Source of the DNA: Odiellus spinosus
Taxonomy: Eukaryota > Arthropoda > Arachnida > Opiliones > Phalangiidae
Reading direction: 5' to 3'
Assembly: GCA_963920705.1 (NCBI GenBank)
Contig: OY987227.1
Span: 9,837,602-9,901,601, forward strand
Length of the DNA: 64,000 nucleotides
Part shown: positions 37,112 through 49,100 of the stretch, piece by piece
Position numbering within the stretch: position 1 is the stretch's first letter
Layout: each line of letters begins with the position of its first letter
Program-made: the position numbers and the translations under genes
The notes under the pieces: generated by a model
Told to the model about the DNA's origin: nothing
Seen by the model: the letters and a program-made list of their open reading frames with translations, nothing else
Database searches by the model: none

Positions 37112-37232
37112 ATAGAATTATGGGATTAATAGGAGAATTGTTTAGAGGTTAGTACAATATTGAATAAATAGTATTATGGGATTAATAGAAGAATTGTTTA
37201 GAGGTTAGTACAATATTGAATAAATAGTGTTA
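37112..37232. repeat. About 60-bp unit, two copies
   Basis: GGGATTAATAGGAGAATTG then TTTAGAGGTTAGTACAATA is directly repeated with few changes. It sits in a very AT-rich tract built of ATTAATAG-type words from about 36,900 onward. Confidence 0.75.
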
Positions 37233-40200
37233 ATATAAATATATATGGAGGATAATGGATAATAATTAAGAATAATATATAGAGTTGGGATTATTTCTGA
37301 ATAAATTACAAGGTTAAAAACATGTGTTCTAAAATTAAAAGCTCATATGAATCGTAATAATTAATAATTAAGTTAATTTAGCTTGCGGAGAATTTTCATA
37401 AAACCCCGAAAATAATTTGTAAGAAAATAAAATTTAAAATTTTCTCTACTTTGAGACATATTAGGTATTCTTTAGCGGTTTTAAATAACTTTGAATTTTA
37501 TCAAATATAGAACTACCATAGAGTCTAATGCTAGATAATAAATCTTTAGCGAGTTAAAATCGCTCAAAAATTGAATTCATTTCTTTTCTTCCTGTTTTTT
37601 TTTCCCCGACGTGTTTAAATTTGTAAAGCGGCACGTTTCTCGATCGTTCTACATTCGTTTTTTAATTTAATGTTTATAACGGTCGTTACCAAATTAGCTG
37701 TTCACGAACTATATGGTATAAAGAAAGGGTACAGATATATAGTCTCGAGAATAAGGCCCGAAAGGTACCCTTTGAACTCGGTAGTTCCCGCGCCCTACTT
37801 TCGATATAGCGAAACACAATGAGAACTAGGATGCGATAGAACTGTTGGGATGCAAAATGTTGGAGCAAACCTCTTCTTAAAGGGAGGTTGAAGAGAAAAA
37901 TTAAGAGTTTATTTTGTTAGTTCTGCTTCTAAAAATAAAACACAATTGGGAAGTAAAACTTAAAACATTCAGGAAGTGTTTCTGAAGTGTACGAAAATCG
38001 GAAAATTTCTGATTTTGGCATTCGATTAAAATGAGAACCTTCGGCCAATCAAAAGACGTCCATGTACCTTCGGCTCAAATCAATTCCCCGCGACACGCGC
38101 GGCGGAACACTCTTTAAACCGCGGTAAATCTCGTTCTTGATTATTTTCAACAGCGCTTGTCGCGGATATTTTACGAAGACAAAGGTGGGGAGTCTTTTGA
38201 TTCGTCGTAGGTCTTCTTTTTAATTGAGTGCTAAAATATATATCTTTCTCCGATTTTTTGCGCAATTCAGAGACAAGTCTTAGTTTTAATAGTAGAATTG
38301 ATAAAAAACATTTCATTTTCCTCTTAAACATCCCTTTAATATTCTTGCAACATTGATTTCGCCGATACGCCGTCGGCCAAAAAAAAATTGAAGAAGGAAC
38401 AATTAGTTTTCTTATAGACTAGATGCTGCGTGGTTAGGGGGAGTTTAAAAATCTTACTACGCTGCTAAGAAAGTTACTAACGGCGAATTTGCTCCAAAAA
38501 ATCAAGGAGCGTAAATAAAAGAATATACTTCATTTCGGATGTTTGTGATGGGAAAAACTACTGAGCTAAAAACAGAATTTTTAGATTTGTGTCAAAATTT
38601 AAAAATAATTCTTCAGAAAAATAAAATAAATCAACGAAGAATTTAAAGGAGTATTAATTATTCTCGAAAGTGGGAATTGAGGTGTTTTTTTTAACATAAC
38701 ACGTTCAAAATTAGTTAGTTTGCGTAGTAACGTCAGAAAAAAAAATAATATTTTCTACAGAAATATAATCAACTTCAAAATTAATTTATTTATTGACCGA
38801 TTTGGACCTAACTTGTCTCACTTTGTAGCCCTGACTAAGCCCTACCCGAATATGAATCTTAAAAAATTCGCTACACTTGTTCTTAAAATTATAAGGAAGT
38901 TAAATAAACATAGAGAACCCTATTGTTTTTGAATTCACATAAAATTTAAAACTAATCTATAATTATTTTCGTCAAATGATTGGATACTAGAGAATGTTAA
39001 GGCGTAGTAATACACAATTTTAAACATCATACGGTTAAAAGTAGTCGTTATAAACGGTTCTTGAATTGGAGTATATATAACTCATCATCCTTCACTGAAG
39101 ATTGTGACAAAGTTAGGAAAAAAAAAATTTAAAACTACTTAACGGCTCTGATTATGAAGTAAATTACCCATAACGTATAGATATTTAGCCTAGTCTATAG
39201 TATAAAAGTAATGCGATTTTTTTCTGACAAAAACCAGGAATTTGGTCATCATTATAGACATGCGTGTAACAGCTAGTACTCGTGAAACCAATATAAATGT
39301 ATCCTTAATTTCCTTTCAGTGTATAAAGGATTTTATACTAGGAAAAAGTTTTTTTAAAAAAGGCTTAAGAGTTGTAGAATTTTCTTTTGCCCCTATGTAT
39401 ACTCGAGAACTCAAATTATAATAAAATCAGTAACAGAATCACTTTAATAATTTTCTTATGAAACGTCACGCGATTTTAAAAAGACCTAGAATCCGTTTTT
39501 ATTTACAGCACATACGATGCTAAGCCTACTTTTATCTCTAAGGAAATAAATAGCATAGATAATGGGAAGTCTTACTATAAATGTAGATGAAAATACGATC
39601 GGATTTTGACTAAAATTTGACAGAAAATGCCGGAGATTGTTTGAAAATAAAACTAGGTAAGAAATTCTTCAAACGCAAATAGATTCAGTGGACCAAAACA
39701 TAAAAAACAGATAAGATATTACAAAATAATTACATAATTGCCTTCGTATAACCCGTCAACGATGTTTGGAATTCGAACTTTATGATAAATGAATCGTACC
39801 GCTTATTTTTAAAAATAATTTGTCTATAAAAACGCCTTTGTATATAGACAATGCTTTGATATGGGTGACTTCTCACCAAAGTGTCACCCATTTTCGACTA
39901 ATCGAAAGCAAATCTCGCAGAACCGAAATAAATTTAGAGGAAATATTTATGTCATAATGTCACCTTAAGATATTTATTTCTTATACTTCACACGCAGTAG
40001 CGCTTGGCATGGACTACTTTTTACCCTACGATTTTTAATATTTGCGTATTGTTTTGCCATAATTTTGACTTCTCTGCAAACTACTCTTTGACGCAATTTG
40101 AAAATTATAATCCTGTCAAATTAAAGTAGGAAAGTGACCTTTTAAAGACGATAGTCAAGTGAACACAACCGTATACCTACAAATATGTAAAAAAAAACAT

Positions 40201-41100
40201 AGGATTCTAAGTAATGACGTAAATTAAACTATCAACTTCCACCGATATGGCGCTCAAATTCGCGTTTAATTGACTACAGCTTTTAGCAGTGCTAAATACG
40301 TGCTCAGTTTAGTACAGTCAAAGTTACAAACTTGTCCACCGATTGAGTGAAATATTCAATTACCCCTCGTTAAAATATTTTATATGTAAACCAATTGAAA
40401 GGTCTCCCATAAAAGTCGTTGTCTTGTGGTTAACAAGAGATTCAGTTTGAATTCAATGAGAGCTTCAAAATGGAACAAATTTCATCAAAATCGGTCAACA
40501 AATAAGGCAATCATTAATTTACAAAGTTCATTAAAGAAAAAAAAAAACCTCGACAGAACAAATCGTATCACGTGACCAACGCTATAATTGTGCCTAAAGG
40601 TTAGCTATGTACCAGGGTTCATAAAATATATACAAAACCCAAAAATCTACCCTGAGTTTCTCAAAAAAATAAATTTTTCGTATTTTTGTCAACATTCTTA
40701 GTCCGTGATATTTGAATATTTCCATGAATAAATTAACTACAATAATAGCAATCGTTTCGGTGGGAATCCCTGCAGATAGTTTATTCAACCGTAAACCAAC
40801 GTGTTATTCAATATCTAAAACTCGCGTATGACCCCATATTATAAGCTACTTTTAACTACAAACTAAAACGTCATCCGGTTTGATTTTAAAACCTACGGTA
40901 AACCCCAAAATTCAACAAACACGATAATTTGAACATACCCAAGTTAAAAACGCCATGATGCACACCAAATGCGAAGCGCAACCTCTTCCGCGTGCCATCT
41001 TCTTTTAATTTAATTTTAATTATATTTAACTAATAATATCAATCCCTGTAAGTCGGGAAGAAAACGAACGTCTGTTCCTAACTGTTTTCCACTTTTTGTA
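37233..41100. other. No gene recognised
   Basis: AT-rich sequence. Short open frames (38,080-38,331 minus; 38,720-38,932 plus; 40,594-40,788 minus) lack motifs and splice-consistent neighbours. Confidence 0.5.
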
Positions 41101-41117
41101 CAAAAAACAACAACTAA

Positions 41118-41459
41118 TCAGGGTTTTTGTGATCCAACCGCTGATCGGCATACGTCGAGACCATATCCTGAAGCCATGCCGCTATCTAGAAGAATGCCCG
41201 TGATGCTTCGAACTTGGCTGGCACTGGAGGGGAAGCGGAGGGAATACACCCAAAAATGCACCAGGTGATATTTTAGTTGTTTGGCCCCGAGATTCGTGAA
41301 GAATCCCCGCGTGAGAGATAAGAATAACTCTGTGGTATAATCGAAACCTCCGGTCCCGCGCGGATGCCAAGTGTAGGAATGTATACAACAGTTCCCTTCG
41401 AGAGCAACTTGAATAATAATAATAATATCTAACGTCCCGGGTTCGCGGGCCAGACTCAA
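41118..41459 (-). other. GC-richer block with overlapping open frames; possible old SINE or decayed exon
   Basis: The minus strand has a 113-codon open frame and a second overlapping one (41,182-41,388). Neither product resembles a family I know. The minus-strand sequence GGTTTCGATTATACC resembles a decayed pol III B box, and TGGCATCCGCGCGGGACCGG precedes it, which would suit a tRNA-derived SINE remnant. An (AAT)n run lies at about 41,413-41,427. The nature of the block is unresolved. Confidence 0.3.
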
Positions 41460-41523
41460 AAGGCTGTTGACTACTAGATAGAAGTGAAAATAACGTTAAA
41501 AAGAATTTAACAGCGAGGCTGAG

Positions 41524-41563
41524 CGGGAGGGAGTGAAGAAGTCCGGGAGGGAGTGAAGAAGTC
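41524..41563. repeat. 20-bp unit, two perfect copies
   Basis: CGGGAGGGAGTGAAGAAGTC is repeated directly and without change, inside a purine-rich stretch (41,510-41,610). Confidence 0.85.
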
Positions 41564-41944
41564 AGGGGTGCAGTGCTGTAATCGTGACGACTGCGGGGTG
41601 GGGAGAAAACTTACTAAACCGTAACGACTACAGCTTCCATCATGCTACAACGTTCACGTAAGAGGTACGAATAGAGATATCATAAGGGGAAAGAAGAAAT
41701 AGATCTGTTAAAGATTAAAGTACTACGAACTTCTATTTCTATTTGAAAGTGTATCCAATTTTGATTTGTTTTTTTTTAAATATCTCTTGTAATGAAAATC
41801 ATCCGTCAAAAGCGCAAGAAAAAATTATTTTGTAACCATTAAAATAAAATAGATATTTTACATTACATTAATTCAGGGGCGAAATAATGATGACGTCATT
41901 TGGAGACCGAACAGCGCGTGCTTGATTTCGGCAATGAGATGAGT

Positions 41945-42100
41945 TAGGCCTAATAAGAGTTTAAAAACCTCAGCAGTGGCGCGTGCTAAGCCTAAATACA
42001 AATTTAAAATCTACATTAAAACGTCAGCAATGACGCGTGCTAAACCTGAATAAAATTTAAAAACCTCAGCGATGGCGCGTGCCAATCCTAAATACAAAAT
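41945..42100. repeat. About 55-60 bp unit, three degenerate copies
   Basis: GGCGCGTGCTAAGCCTAAAT, GACGCGTGCTAAACCTGAAT and GGCGCGTGCCAATCCTAAAT mark successive units, each preceded by AAAACCTCAGC or AAAACGTCAGC. Confidence 0.8.
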
Positions 42101-43300
42101 CAGCTTCTACTCCATTCGGGCTTTCTCCGTGGATTAACGTCTAGTTTTGTTTAATTAAAACTGGTGAATTATATTATGGATTAAAGGAATAGAACCATTC
42201 ATTCCTTCAAGCTTAGCGTCGACTCTATTCATTTTATCTGGGTGGTCGTATTTAAATCTGTTTACAAAACAACTCTTAGTGAAGACATTTTATAGCCCGA
42301 CTTTAATATCTATAAGATTTAGCATTACGTAGTCATCCGCCATATCGTTCGTTTCTTTGCAAACTATTCTTGAAAATGCCCATAAATTGTACAACTTTCA
42401 AATTTTACTGAATTTAAATGTTAGGGGAAGGCGTGAAAAAAATTTTAATTAAAAAAATCGGCGTTCGAACCTTCTACTCTATTCAGTTTTGCTTCAATGG
42501 ATTGTTTCTGTTGTATAGGATACTCAATGTGATATCATTTTATATCCAGCTGTTTTCAGGCCCCCGCAAAACATTAAAATTATATTACAATATGAAAATT
42601 CGCTTCCCCGACAATACCCCTTATATTATTCGCGAACGAATCTACAAAATCAGTTTTAACCAAATTGTATACGAGCTATATTAACTCAGCTTATATAAGG
42701 ACAATAAACCCTCTTTCATATACTTTCGAAATTATGGTCTGATACTACCATAATACTTTGTTTACTTAGCAGCATTTGTTTTCTTAATTAACTTTGATGT
42801 TAGATTTAAAAGAAATAAAAATACAATTCTGATCGTATCATACCTCACATAGTGTTTGGTATCTTGAATTGGGTATACGAGACGCGGAATGGTATTATTA
42901 CAACAGTGATTTTGAAGTTTGTAACCATTCACCCTGATGAGTGGAAAGTGCAAGAAGTATGCCTCAAAATGGTGAAGGGTAGTCACGTGATGCGACGTCA
43001 TACTAGCTAGAATAGTTCTTAAAATCAATGACGTAATGGGTCAAAGGCATGGTTTCTTGAAATAAAAGACAGGAAGGGTTAATTTTAATTCAACCTTAAT
43101 ATATAGACTATATCAGTACTCTTTGCTCGACAAATTCAAGAATTAAAAAATAATAAAATATAGAATCGGGTCAAACTCGTTTCACGGTAAACAATTAAAT
43201 TATCTCTCGATAGTCATGATGAAGTGAAAGAACTCGATTAATTATTGCCCTCGGGAATGAGAGCCGCGTTTTGAATGTTTAATTAAGCTCACCGAAGCCT
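42101..43300. other. No gene recognised
   Basis: AT-rich. It includes a fragment of the 5.4/8.7-kb dispersed repeat at about 42,466-42,490. Open frames at 42,418-42,684 (+) and 42,762-43,028 (minus) are unsupported. Confidence 0.5.
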
Positions 43301-43311
43301 TTTTGTTTTAA

Positions 43312-43430
43312 AGGAAGAATGCAACACAAATAGTAATTTTCTATCGATTCCTTGCAGCTTAAATAGGCCTAAACTAAAAACGAATATTAATAATAAAGTA
43401 TAGGCTTAACAGGGATGCATTTGAAGCGGA
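43312..43430 (+). mobile_element. Left arm of a TTAA-flanked MITE
   Basis: TTAA (43,308-43,311), then AGGAAGAATGCAACAC, CTATCGATTCCTTG and TTAAATAGGCCTAA, match the left arm of 13,801-14,156. No right arm is evident. Confidence 0.55.
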
Positions 43431-43775
43431 CTCCGGCTAGAAGGCCGCATTTAGTACGGTCGACAATAATGTGTTTCAAACTAGGCTTAAGTAAAACTAG
43501 TTGATCTGATATTTGTTGAGGGTGAGATATAAAATTCTCAGAGTAGATTATGTATATATTAAAAAGGTAAGAGAAATATAACATGGGTTCTAGATAGCCG
43601 CCGTGGGAGTTAGTCTGAAGACGGAATGATCAACGTTCATTGGCCAGAACATATGTGACGTTTATTCCCCCCTCAAACGATACTTCTCTATCACTGCATT
43701 CTCGCTTTAAGAATGGTTTAAATTTAACTTTCGATTCAAAAGATGTCTAAGCTTTGTCGAGCGCTATTTAAGAGT

Positions 43776-43781
43776 TTTATT
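43776..43781 (-). terminator. Candidate polyadenylation signal for astacin copy A
   Basis: AATAAA on the minus strand, about 20 bp after the copy A stop codon. Confidence 0.5.
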
Positions 43782-43800
43782 AGGTTAAGATTATTTTAGT

Positions 43801-45882
43801 CTAACATTGGCCGAGCCTGAAGCCTACATTGGCAACGGCGAAAATACCATTTCCACCAATTTTACGAACTTGCGCCGTAATGAAGAACTGAAAAGCGTGC
43901 AAATAATTAATTATGGATCCAGGTTTCTAACACGAATGTCCGACCCCTAGATTTCGATTAAAAGTCTTAGAGAAAATGTACTCACCCTTGGATCACCATC
44001 TTCTTCGTTAATCTCAGCGGAGAACGTCTTCCATTTAACTTCGCTCGTTTTGGTTTGGTAAATTTCATTAGTTCCCTTTTCCCCTTGCTTGAAGACGTCG
44101 AATAGGTAAACGTCATCGCCCTCCATTATGTAATCGAATGAAAAACATCCCTTTTCACGACCGTACAGGCTGTAGTGAGGGGTGATCAAACGCGCGCCGA
44201 TGCTGCCAGTCCTCCTGACGTCCAGTACCATCATGAAACCTTTTGAAATAATCCCGAATTATTAATAAGTTCATTTTACAGAACCTCAAATGATCGACAT
44301 GGATTCTATTTGACCGAAACCCAAATGATCGGAAAGGGGTCCATATGATCGAACCCCAAATTATCGACAAAGGAGTTCGTATGATCGAACCCCAAATGAT
44401 CAAATGATGAGTTCCATTTGATCGAACCAAATTCATGTCCATTTTTATCGATCCTCAAATGATAACAATAAAAGATCTTTAAGTTTCATCAAGTGTACCT
44501 TGCTTTCCAGCAATGTTGGCGTATCGCCGTTCAAAATCAGATCCCATGTTATCCTGATTAACAATCCCGCAGTCATCGTTATCGAAAGTGCACAGAAAAT
44601 CGGGTACATCCGGCGGTGGTGGTCGAACCTCCCCGTTACACTGGTACAGCCGATTGACCCTCCTTACGTCACTTTCGCTTAAACCATCTTTCTTCCAAAC
44701 GGGTCCGATGACTTTTCCTTCTTGCAGGACCTTAACGGTGGGTGAAACGCCGTCTTTCGAGAAAGCCTCTTCTTCGTACAACATGATGGACTTGTAATCG
44801 AAATTTTCGCCCAAAAGGTTGTGTTCGTAGTACTTCATCTTGTTGAACCATTCCTGGTAACCGTCCAAGATGTTGTCCCATAAGATTTCGATGTAAGCGT
44901 CGCGGTCAGACCTCTGTTGCTCGTGGTAGAAACCAATAGCATGGCCGAATTCGTGGACAACTAAACCTTTCCAGTGGCAACCGGTACCCAAGGACATGTA
45001 CTGCTTACCGCCCACACGACCAACCATTGACCAACAACTAATTTAACGAATCAGGAATGTTTGTAATAAAAATATTGGAATAATTGTCTTTGGTTTTAAA
45101 GTGGAGTAGGGAAGGGTATCAACCATGACCTATATTGTAATTTTTCATATCGACCAATCACATTTGCATATGATTTGGTTTTTGACTTAATATATTTGAT
45201 ACAACAGTTCTGAACGCAAACATTTGAAGGACGTTAACAAATTTTACACCAATTTCTACGCCAATGATAAGAAGTGAAATCAAAGATAATTGGAACCAAC
45301 CTACCCGCTATACCATCCTACTTCAATGTAATCTGGTACTTGGCCGGGTTCAACTTCGACGAAACGTAGGCAAGTCTTTTGATGGTATTCTTCGAGACCA
45401 GCAAGAATGTATTCCCTGATGACCTCTGATACGCAAAACAACGTTAGACCTTGCAGCAAAAAACTACGAATTTAAATACAATCCCTTACTCGCGCTTTCT
45501 CCAATATAATAATAGACAATTCCATCTTTCCAGAGTTTTTTGGAGTCCACAATGGAGTTATAAGACTAAAATTAGGTTACAAGTTGGGGAATCGATAATT
45601 TATCCCATAAAATCGATTTAATTTATCACTGACCTCTGAGGGGTTTACTACCATATCACCTCCGAACAAACCTTAAATAAAAGTTTTAATTATTAATGTT
45701 AATTAAGGCTAAATTAAATAATACCTTTGTTATATAAAGGAGCATCTCCGGAGAATGATACAGGACCTATAAATAATAATCTTGTATTTGTTGATTAAAA
45801 TTCAAATGGTCAATTAAATACGTTTACCAGCGTTGGCCAAGTAGAGTAAGGAAAAAACCAGGGCAGCTGAAAACGTTGCCAT
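43801..45882 (-). CDS. Astacin-family zinc metalloprotease with MAM domain, copy A
   Basis: Secreted zinc endopeptidase of the astacin/meprin family. Eight exons: 45,828-45,882; 45,725-45,766; 45,634-45,671; 45,490-45,565; 45,305-45,425; 44,499-45,037; 43,986-44,239; 43,801-43,887. All junctions are GT-AG, and the total of 1,212 nt encodes 403 residues. In order: signal peptide (1-18, MATFSAALVFSLLYLANA); a very short propeptide with LFGGD, the form of the FxGD aspartate switch that blocks zinc; the catalytic domain with KTCLRF, GCWSMVGRVGGKQ, zinc site [12 protein letters not shown], Met-turn SIMLYEE and final LYQC; then a proline-rich linker and one MAM domain (LCTFDNDDCG through FRLGQC). 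The Met-turn has Leu where most astacins have His (SxMHY); the Tyr zinc ligand is kept. The MAM end reads IFAVANVGF where the usual form is IAIDDI. Starts 283 bp downstream of copy B's stop. Complete. Confidence 0.96.
44245..44460. repeat. Degenerate tandem repeat inside a copy A intron
   Basis: ATGATCGAACCCCAAATGAT-like units of about 36 bp recur (near 44,290, 44,345, 44,380 and 44,420), filling most of the intron between exons 6 and 7 of copy A. Confidence 0.7.
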
Positions 45883-46096
45883 CTTCGAGACAATGAGGTT
45901 TTCGAAGTAAATTAATTCGGTAATCACGTCTAATTATATCCATGCTGAAGGGATTATCTAAACCCTTAAGGCGATTAACGTGTAAATTAGATTAAAAATC
46001 CCAGGTGATTATTATCTAGAGCCTCGCGAAAATAATGATTATTTTACAAAAAGGCTAAAAGAGAAAATTACAACCTGTAAATTTGAAATCTAATCT

Positions 46097-46102
46097 TTTA
46101 TT
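46097..46102 (-). terminator. Candidate polyadenylation signal for astacin copy B
   Basis: AATAAA on the minus strand, about 63 bp after the copy B stop codon and before the copy A start. Confidence 0.4.
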
Positions 46103-46164
46103 ATTGATTAGAATATTCGAGGTTTTAATGCTTTATCTTAATTATTCTTAATTAAGGAATAAAA

Positions 46165-49100
46165 TTAAGGACATTTTTGGTATTTGAAAGAAATGTTATC
46201 AATGGCCAAAATACCATCGCCTCCTAAGTCGGTGAAGTACAGCGATAAGAAGAACTTTAAAAGTAATTGAAGTGAAAGTAATTAGCTCACATTAATTACA
46301 CCTGAATTTAAAGGTATAGCATCATACCTTGACTTCCTGTTGGTCACCGGACACTTCGACCGAAGCGGTCCTCCACTTATCACTCTTTTGTCTTTCGTCA
46401 AGAACATGGGTGGACTCTTCGGCCCACTTAATCATACTGATTTGATACACATCCTTTCCGTTCATGTAGAAATCGAAAGAGAAGCATCCAGCCTCACGGT
46501 CGTACATGGGATATACCGGTGTCGTGAAGGTCAAATAACTTTTGGTCACGTCTTTGGCGTCAGCTACCAAGACTGTGCCTTGAAAATTGTGACTTATATT
46601 TAAGATATTAATTTATAAATTAACGAAACGACAATCCATAAGAAATTTGTGTATAAAATTACTTTTTCGTCCTCCTAAGGTTCTGACTTCTCTGACGAAA
46701 CCATCTTGAGCCGCCTTTACTTCATATAAACAATGATCTTCTTCAAAATCGCAGTAAAAATCAGAGGCGATTGGTGGTTTAGGCCGAACTTGTCCGAAAC
46801 ATTGATAGAGTTTGTTTATTCGACGAATATCACTGTCGCTGAAGCCCGGCTTCTTCCATACGGGACCGATTACGACACCAGGTGTCTTAACTCGGATCGT
46901 GGTCGATTCTCCGTCTTTCGAAAATGACTTTTCGTCGTAAAGCATAATAGATTTGTAATCGAACTCTTCTCCCAAGAAATTATTCTCGTAGATTTGAAGC
47001 TTTTGAAATTGGGTTTCTTGACCTGAGAGTGAAATAGTTATGGTTGATCTTATTTGTCGATTGTGGGCCACTCACTAAAGATTGTAGCCCACTTTGCCTT
47101 ACTAAAGATTGTAGGCCTCTTTGCCTTAATAAAGATTGTAGGCCTCTTTGCCTTACTAAAGATTGTAGGCCTCTTTGCCTTACTAAAGATTGTAGGCCTC
47201 TTTGCCTTACTAAAGATTGTAGGCCTCTTTGCCTTACTAAAGATTGTAGGCCACTTTGCCTTACTAAAGATTGTAGGCCACTTTGCCTTACTAAAGATTG
47301 TAGGCCACTTTGCCTTACTAAAGATTGTAGGCCACTTTGCCTTACTAAAGATTGTAGGCCACTTTGCCTTACTAAAGATTGTAGGCCACTTTGCCTTACT
47401 AAAGATTGTAGGCCACTTTGCCTTACTAAAGATTGTAGGCCACTTTGCCTTACTAAAGATTGTAGGCCACTTTGCCTTACTAAAGATTGTAGGCCACTTT
47501 GCCTTACTAAAGATTGTAGGCCACTTTGCCTTACTAAAGATTGTAGGCCACTTTGCCTTACTAAAGATTGTAGGCCACTTTGCCTTACTAAAGATTGTAG
47601 GCCACTTTGCCTTACTAAAGATTGTAGGCCACTTTGCCTTACTAAAGACTGTAGGCCACTTTGCCTTACTAAAGATTGTAGGCCACTTTGCCTTACTAAA
47701 GATTGTAGGCCACTTTGCCTTACTAAAGATTGTAGGCCACTTTGCCTTACTAAAGATTGTAGGCCACTTTGCCTTACTAAAGATTGTAGGCCACTTTGCC
47801 TTACTTAGAGTTAAATCAAACTGATATGTGCCTTCATTCTGATATTCAAATTAAGCCCAAATCGTTTTAGGCATCATATTCGAGTTATTATACGTCGTCT
47901 ATTGAAGCTTAATCGGTTCCCGAAGCAGTTTGCAAAATCGATTCAAATCGATTCGAGAAAAAAAATGTTAAATTTAGCCGTGTTCACACTATATACTTTG
48001 AAACCGTTTTTAACCGTTTTAGAAAGGTCAAATTGTAAAGATAATTTCTCAAAATATATAAATATTATCTTGAAAAGTTGATCTGAAGATTCTGGCCTAT
48101 TGTGAAAGCGGCTTTAGTAATTCATCGCGCGGCGGCTTGTTGACCTCACCTTTCTTAATATTATTCCAGATAATTTCAATATAGTCATCCCTATCTGATC
48201 GGGAATGTTCGTGGAAGAGACCAATGGCGTGACCAAATTCGTGGATTACGAGACCTTTGTGGTGACAACCGTCTCCTAGCGACAATAGTTGAACACCACC
48301 CTTACGACCAACGTTAGACCAACATCTTAAAACGAAGAATTCGTGTCTAAATCAATTAGCAGTCCCGTTGTTTGAAACTGAAGATCGTATCTATATATAC
48401 CCATTTCCCCATTGAATACGTATGAAGTCTTTGATGTGAGTATCTTCCGGTTTCTTCTCAACAAATCGGAGGCATGTTTTCTCGTGGTACTCAGCAATGG
48501 CTTCTTCAATCTCTTCTCTGATGTATTCTAAAATACATATAGCATTATAGATGTGGACGTTCACGTACTCAAGGAGAAAAATAAATTTTCCATTACTCCA
48601 CTAAATGTCCCCTAACAATGAAAGAGTTAATTTTGCGTTTGATTACAATTTTGACCCTATTGTCTTAGTATCCCTTTAAAATCTGACATAATGTCACGTA
48701 TAGTATACCAGTGTATTGCGTGAGCTCGTAATAAACCACTCCTCCAGGCCAAAGTAATCTTGGGCTGACAACAGACGCCCTATCCTAAGTTAAAAGTTGT
48801 AAAACATTAAATATGGAATCGGCAGATACCTGCTTTATGCTGTGGTAAAGAATAATTGTAGAGATTAAACCACGTAATAGAAGAGAAAGAGAATATGTAA
48901 TATATTTAACATTTAAATACTTTTTTGAATATCTAAAAGGGATACCATAGGCTACGAGTAACAAGTTATTTTTAATCGATTAAGACTGTTCAAATACGCG
49001 TAATAATCGTATTAAAATTCACCCAAGGGTTCGCGGTAAATTACAGTTAATTATAAAAAGCAAGTGTTATTTCTAACCAAAACCTCTTTCAATTCAAGCA

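Noticed and set aside
47044-47824. Two plus-strand open frames of over 250 codons encoding perfect 9-residue repeats
   Set aside because: They arise because the minisatellite unit is 27 bp. They lie antisense in an intron of astacin B, and the same DNA is open in two frames at once.
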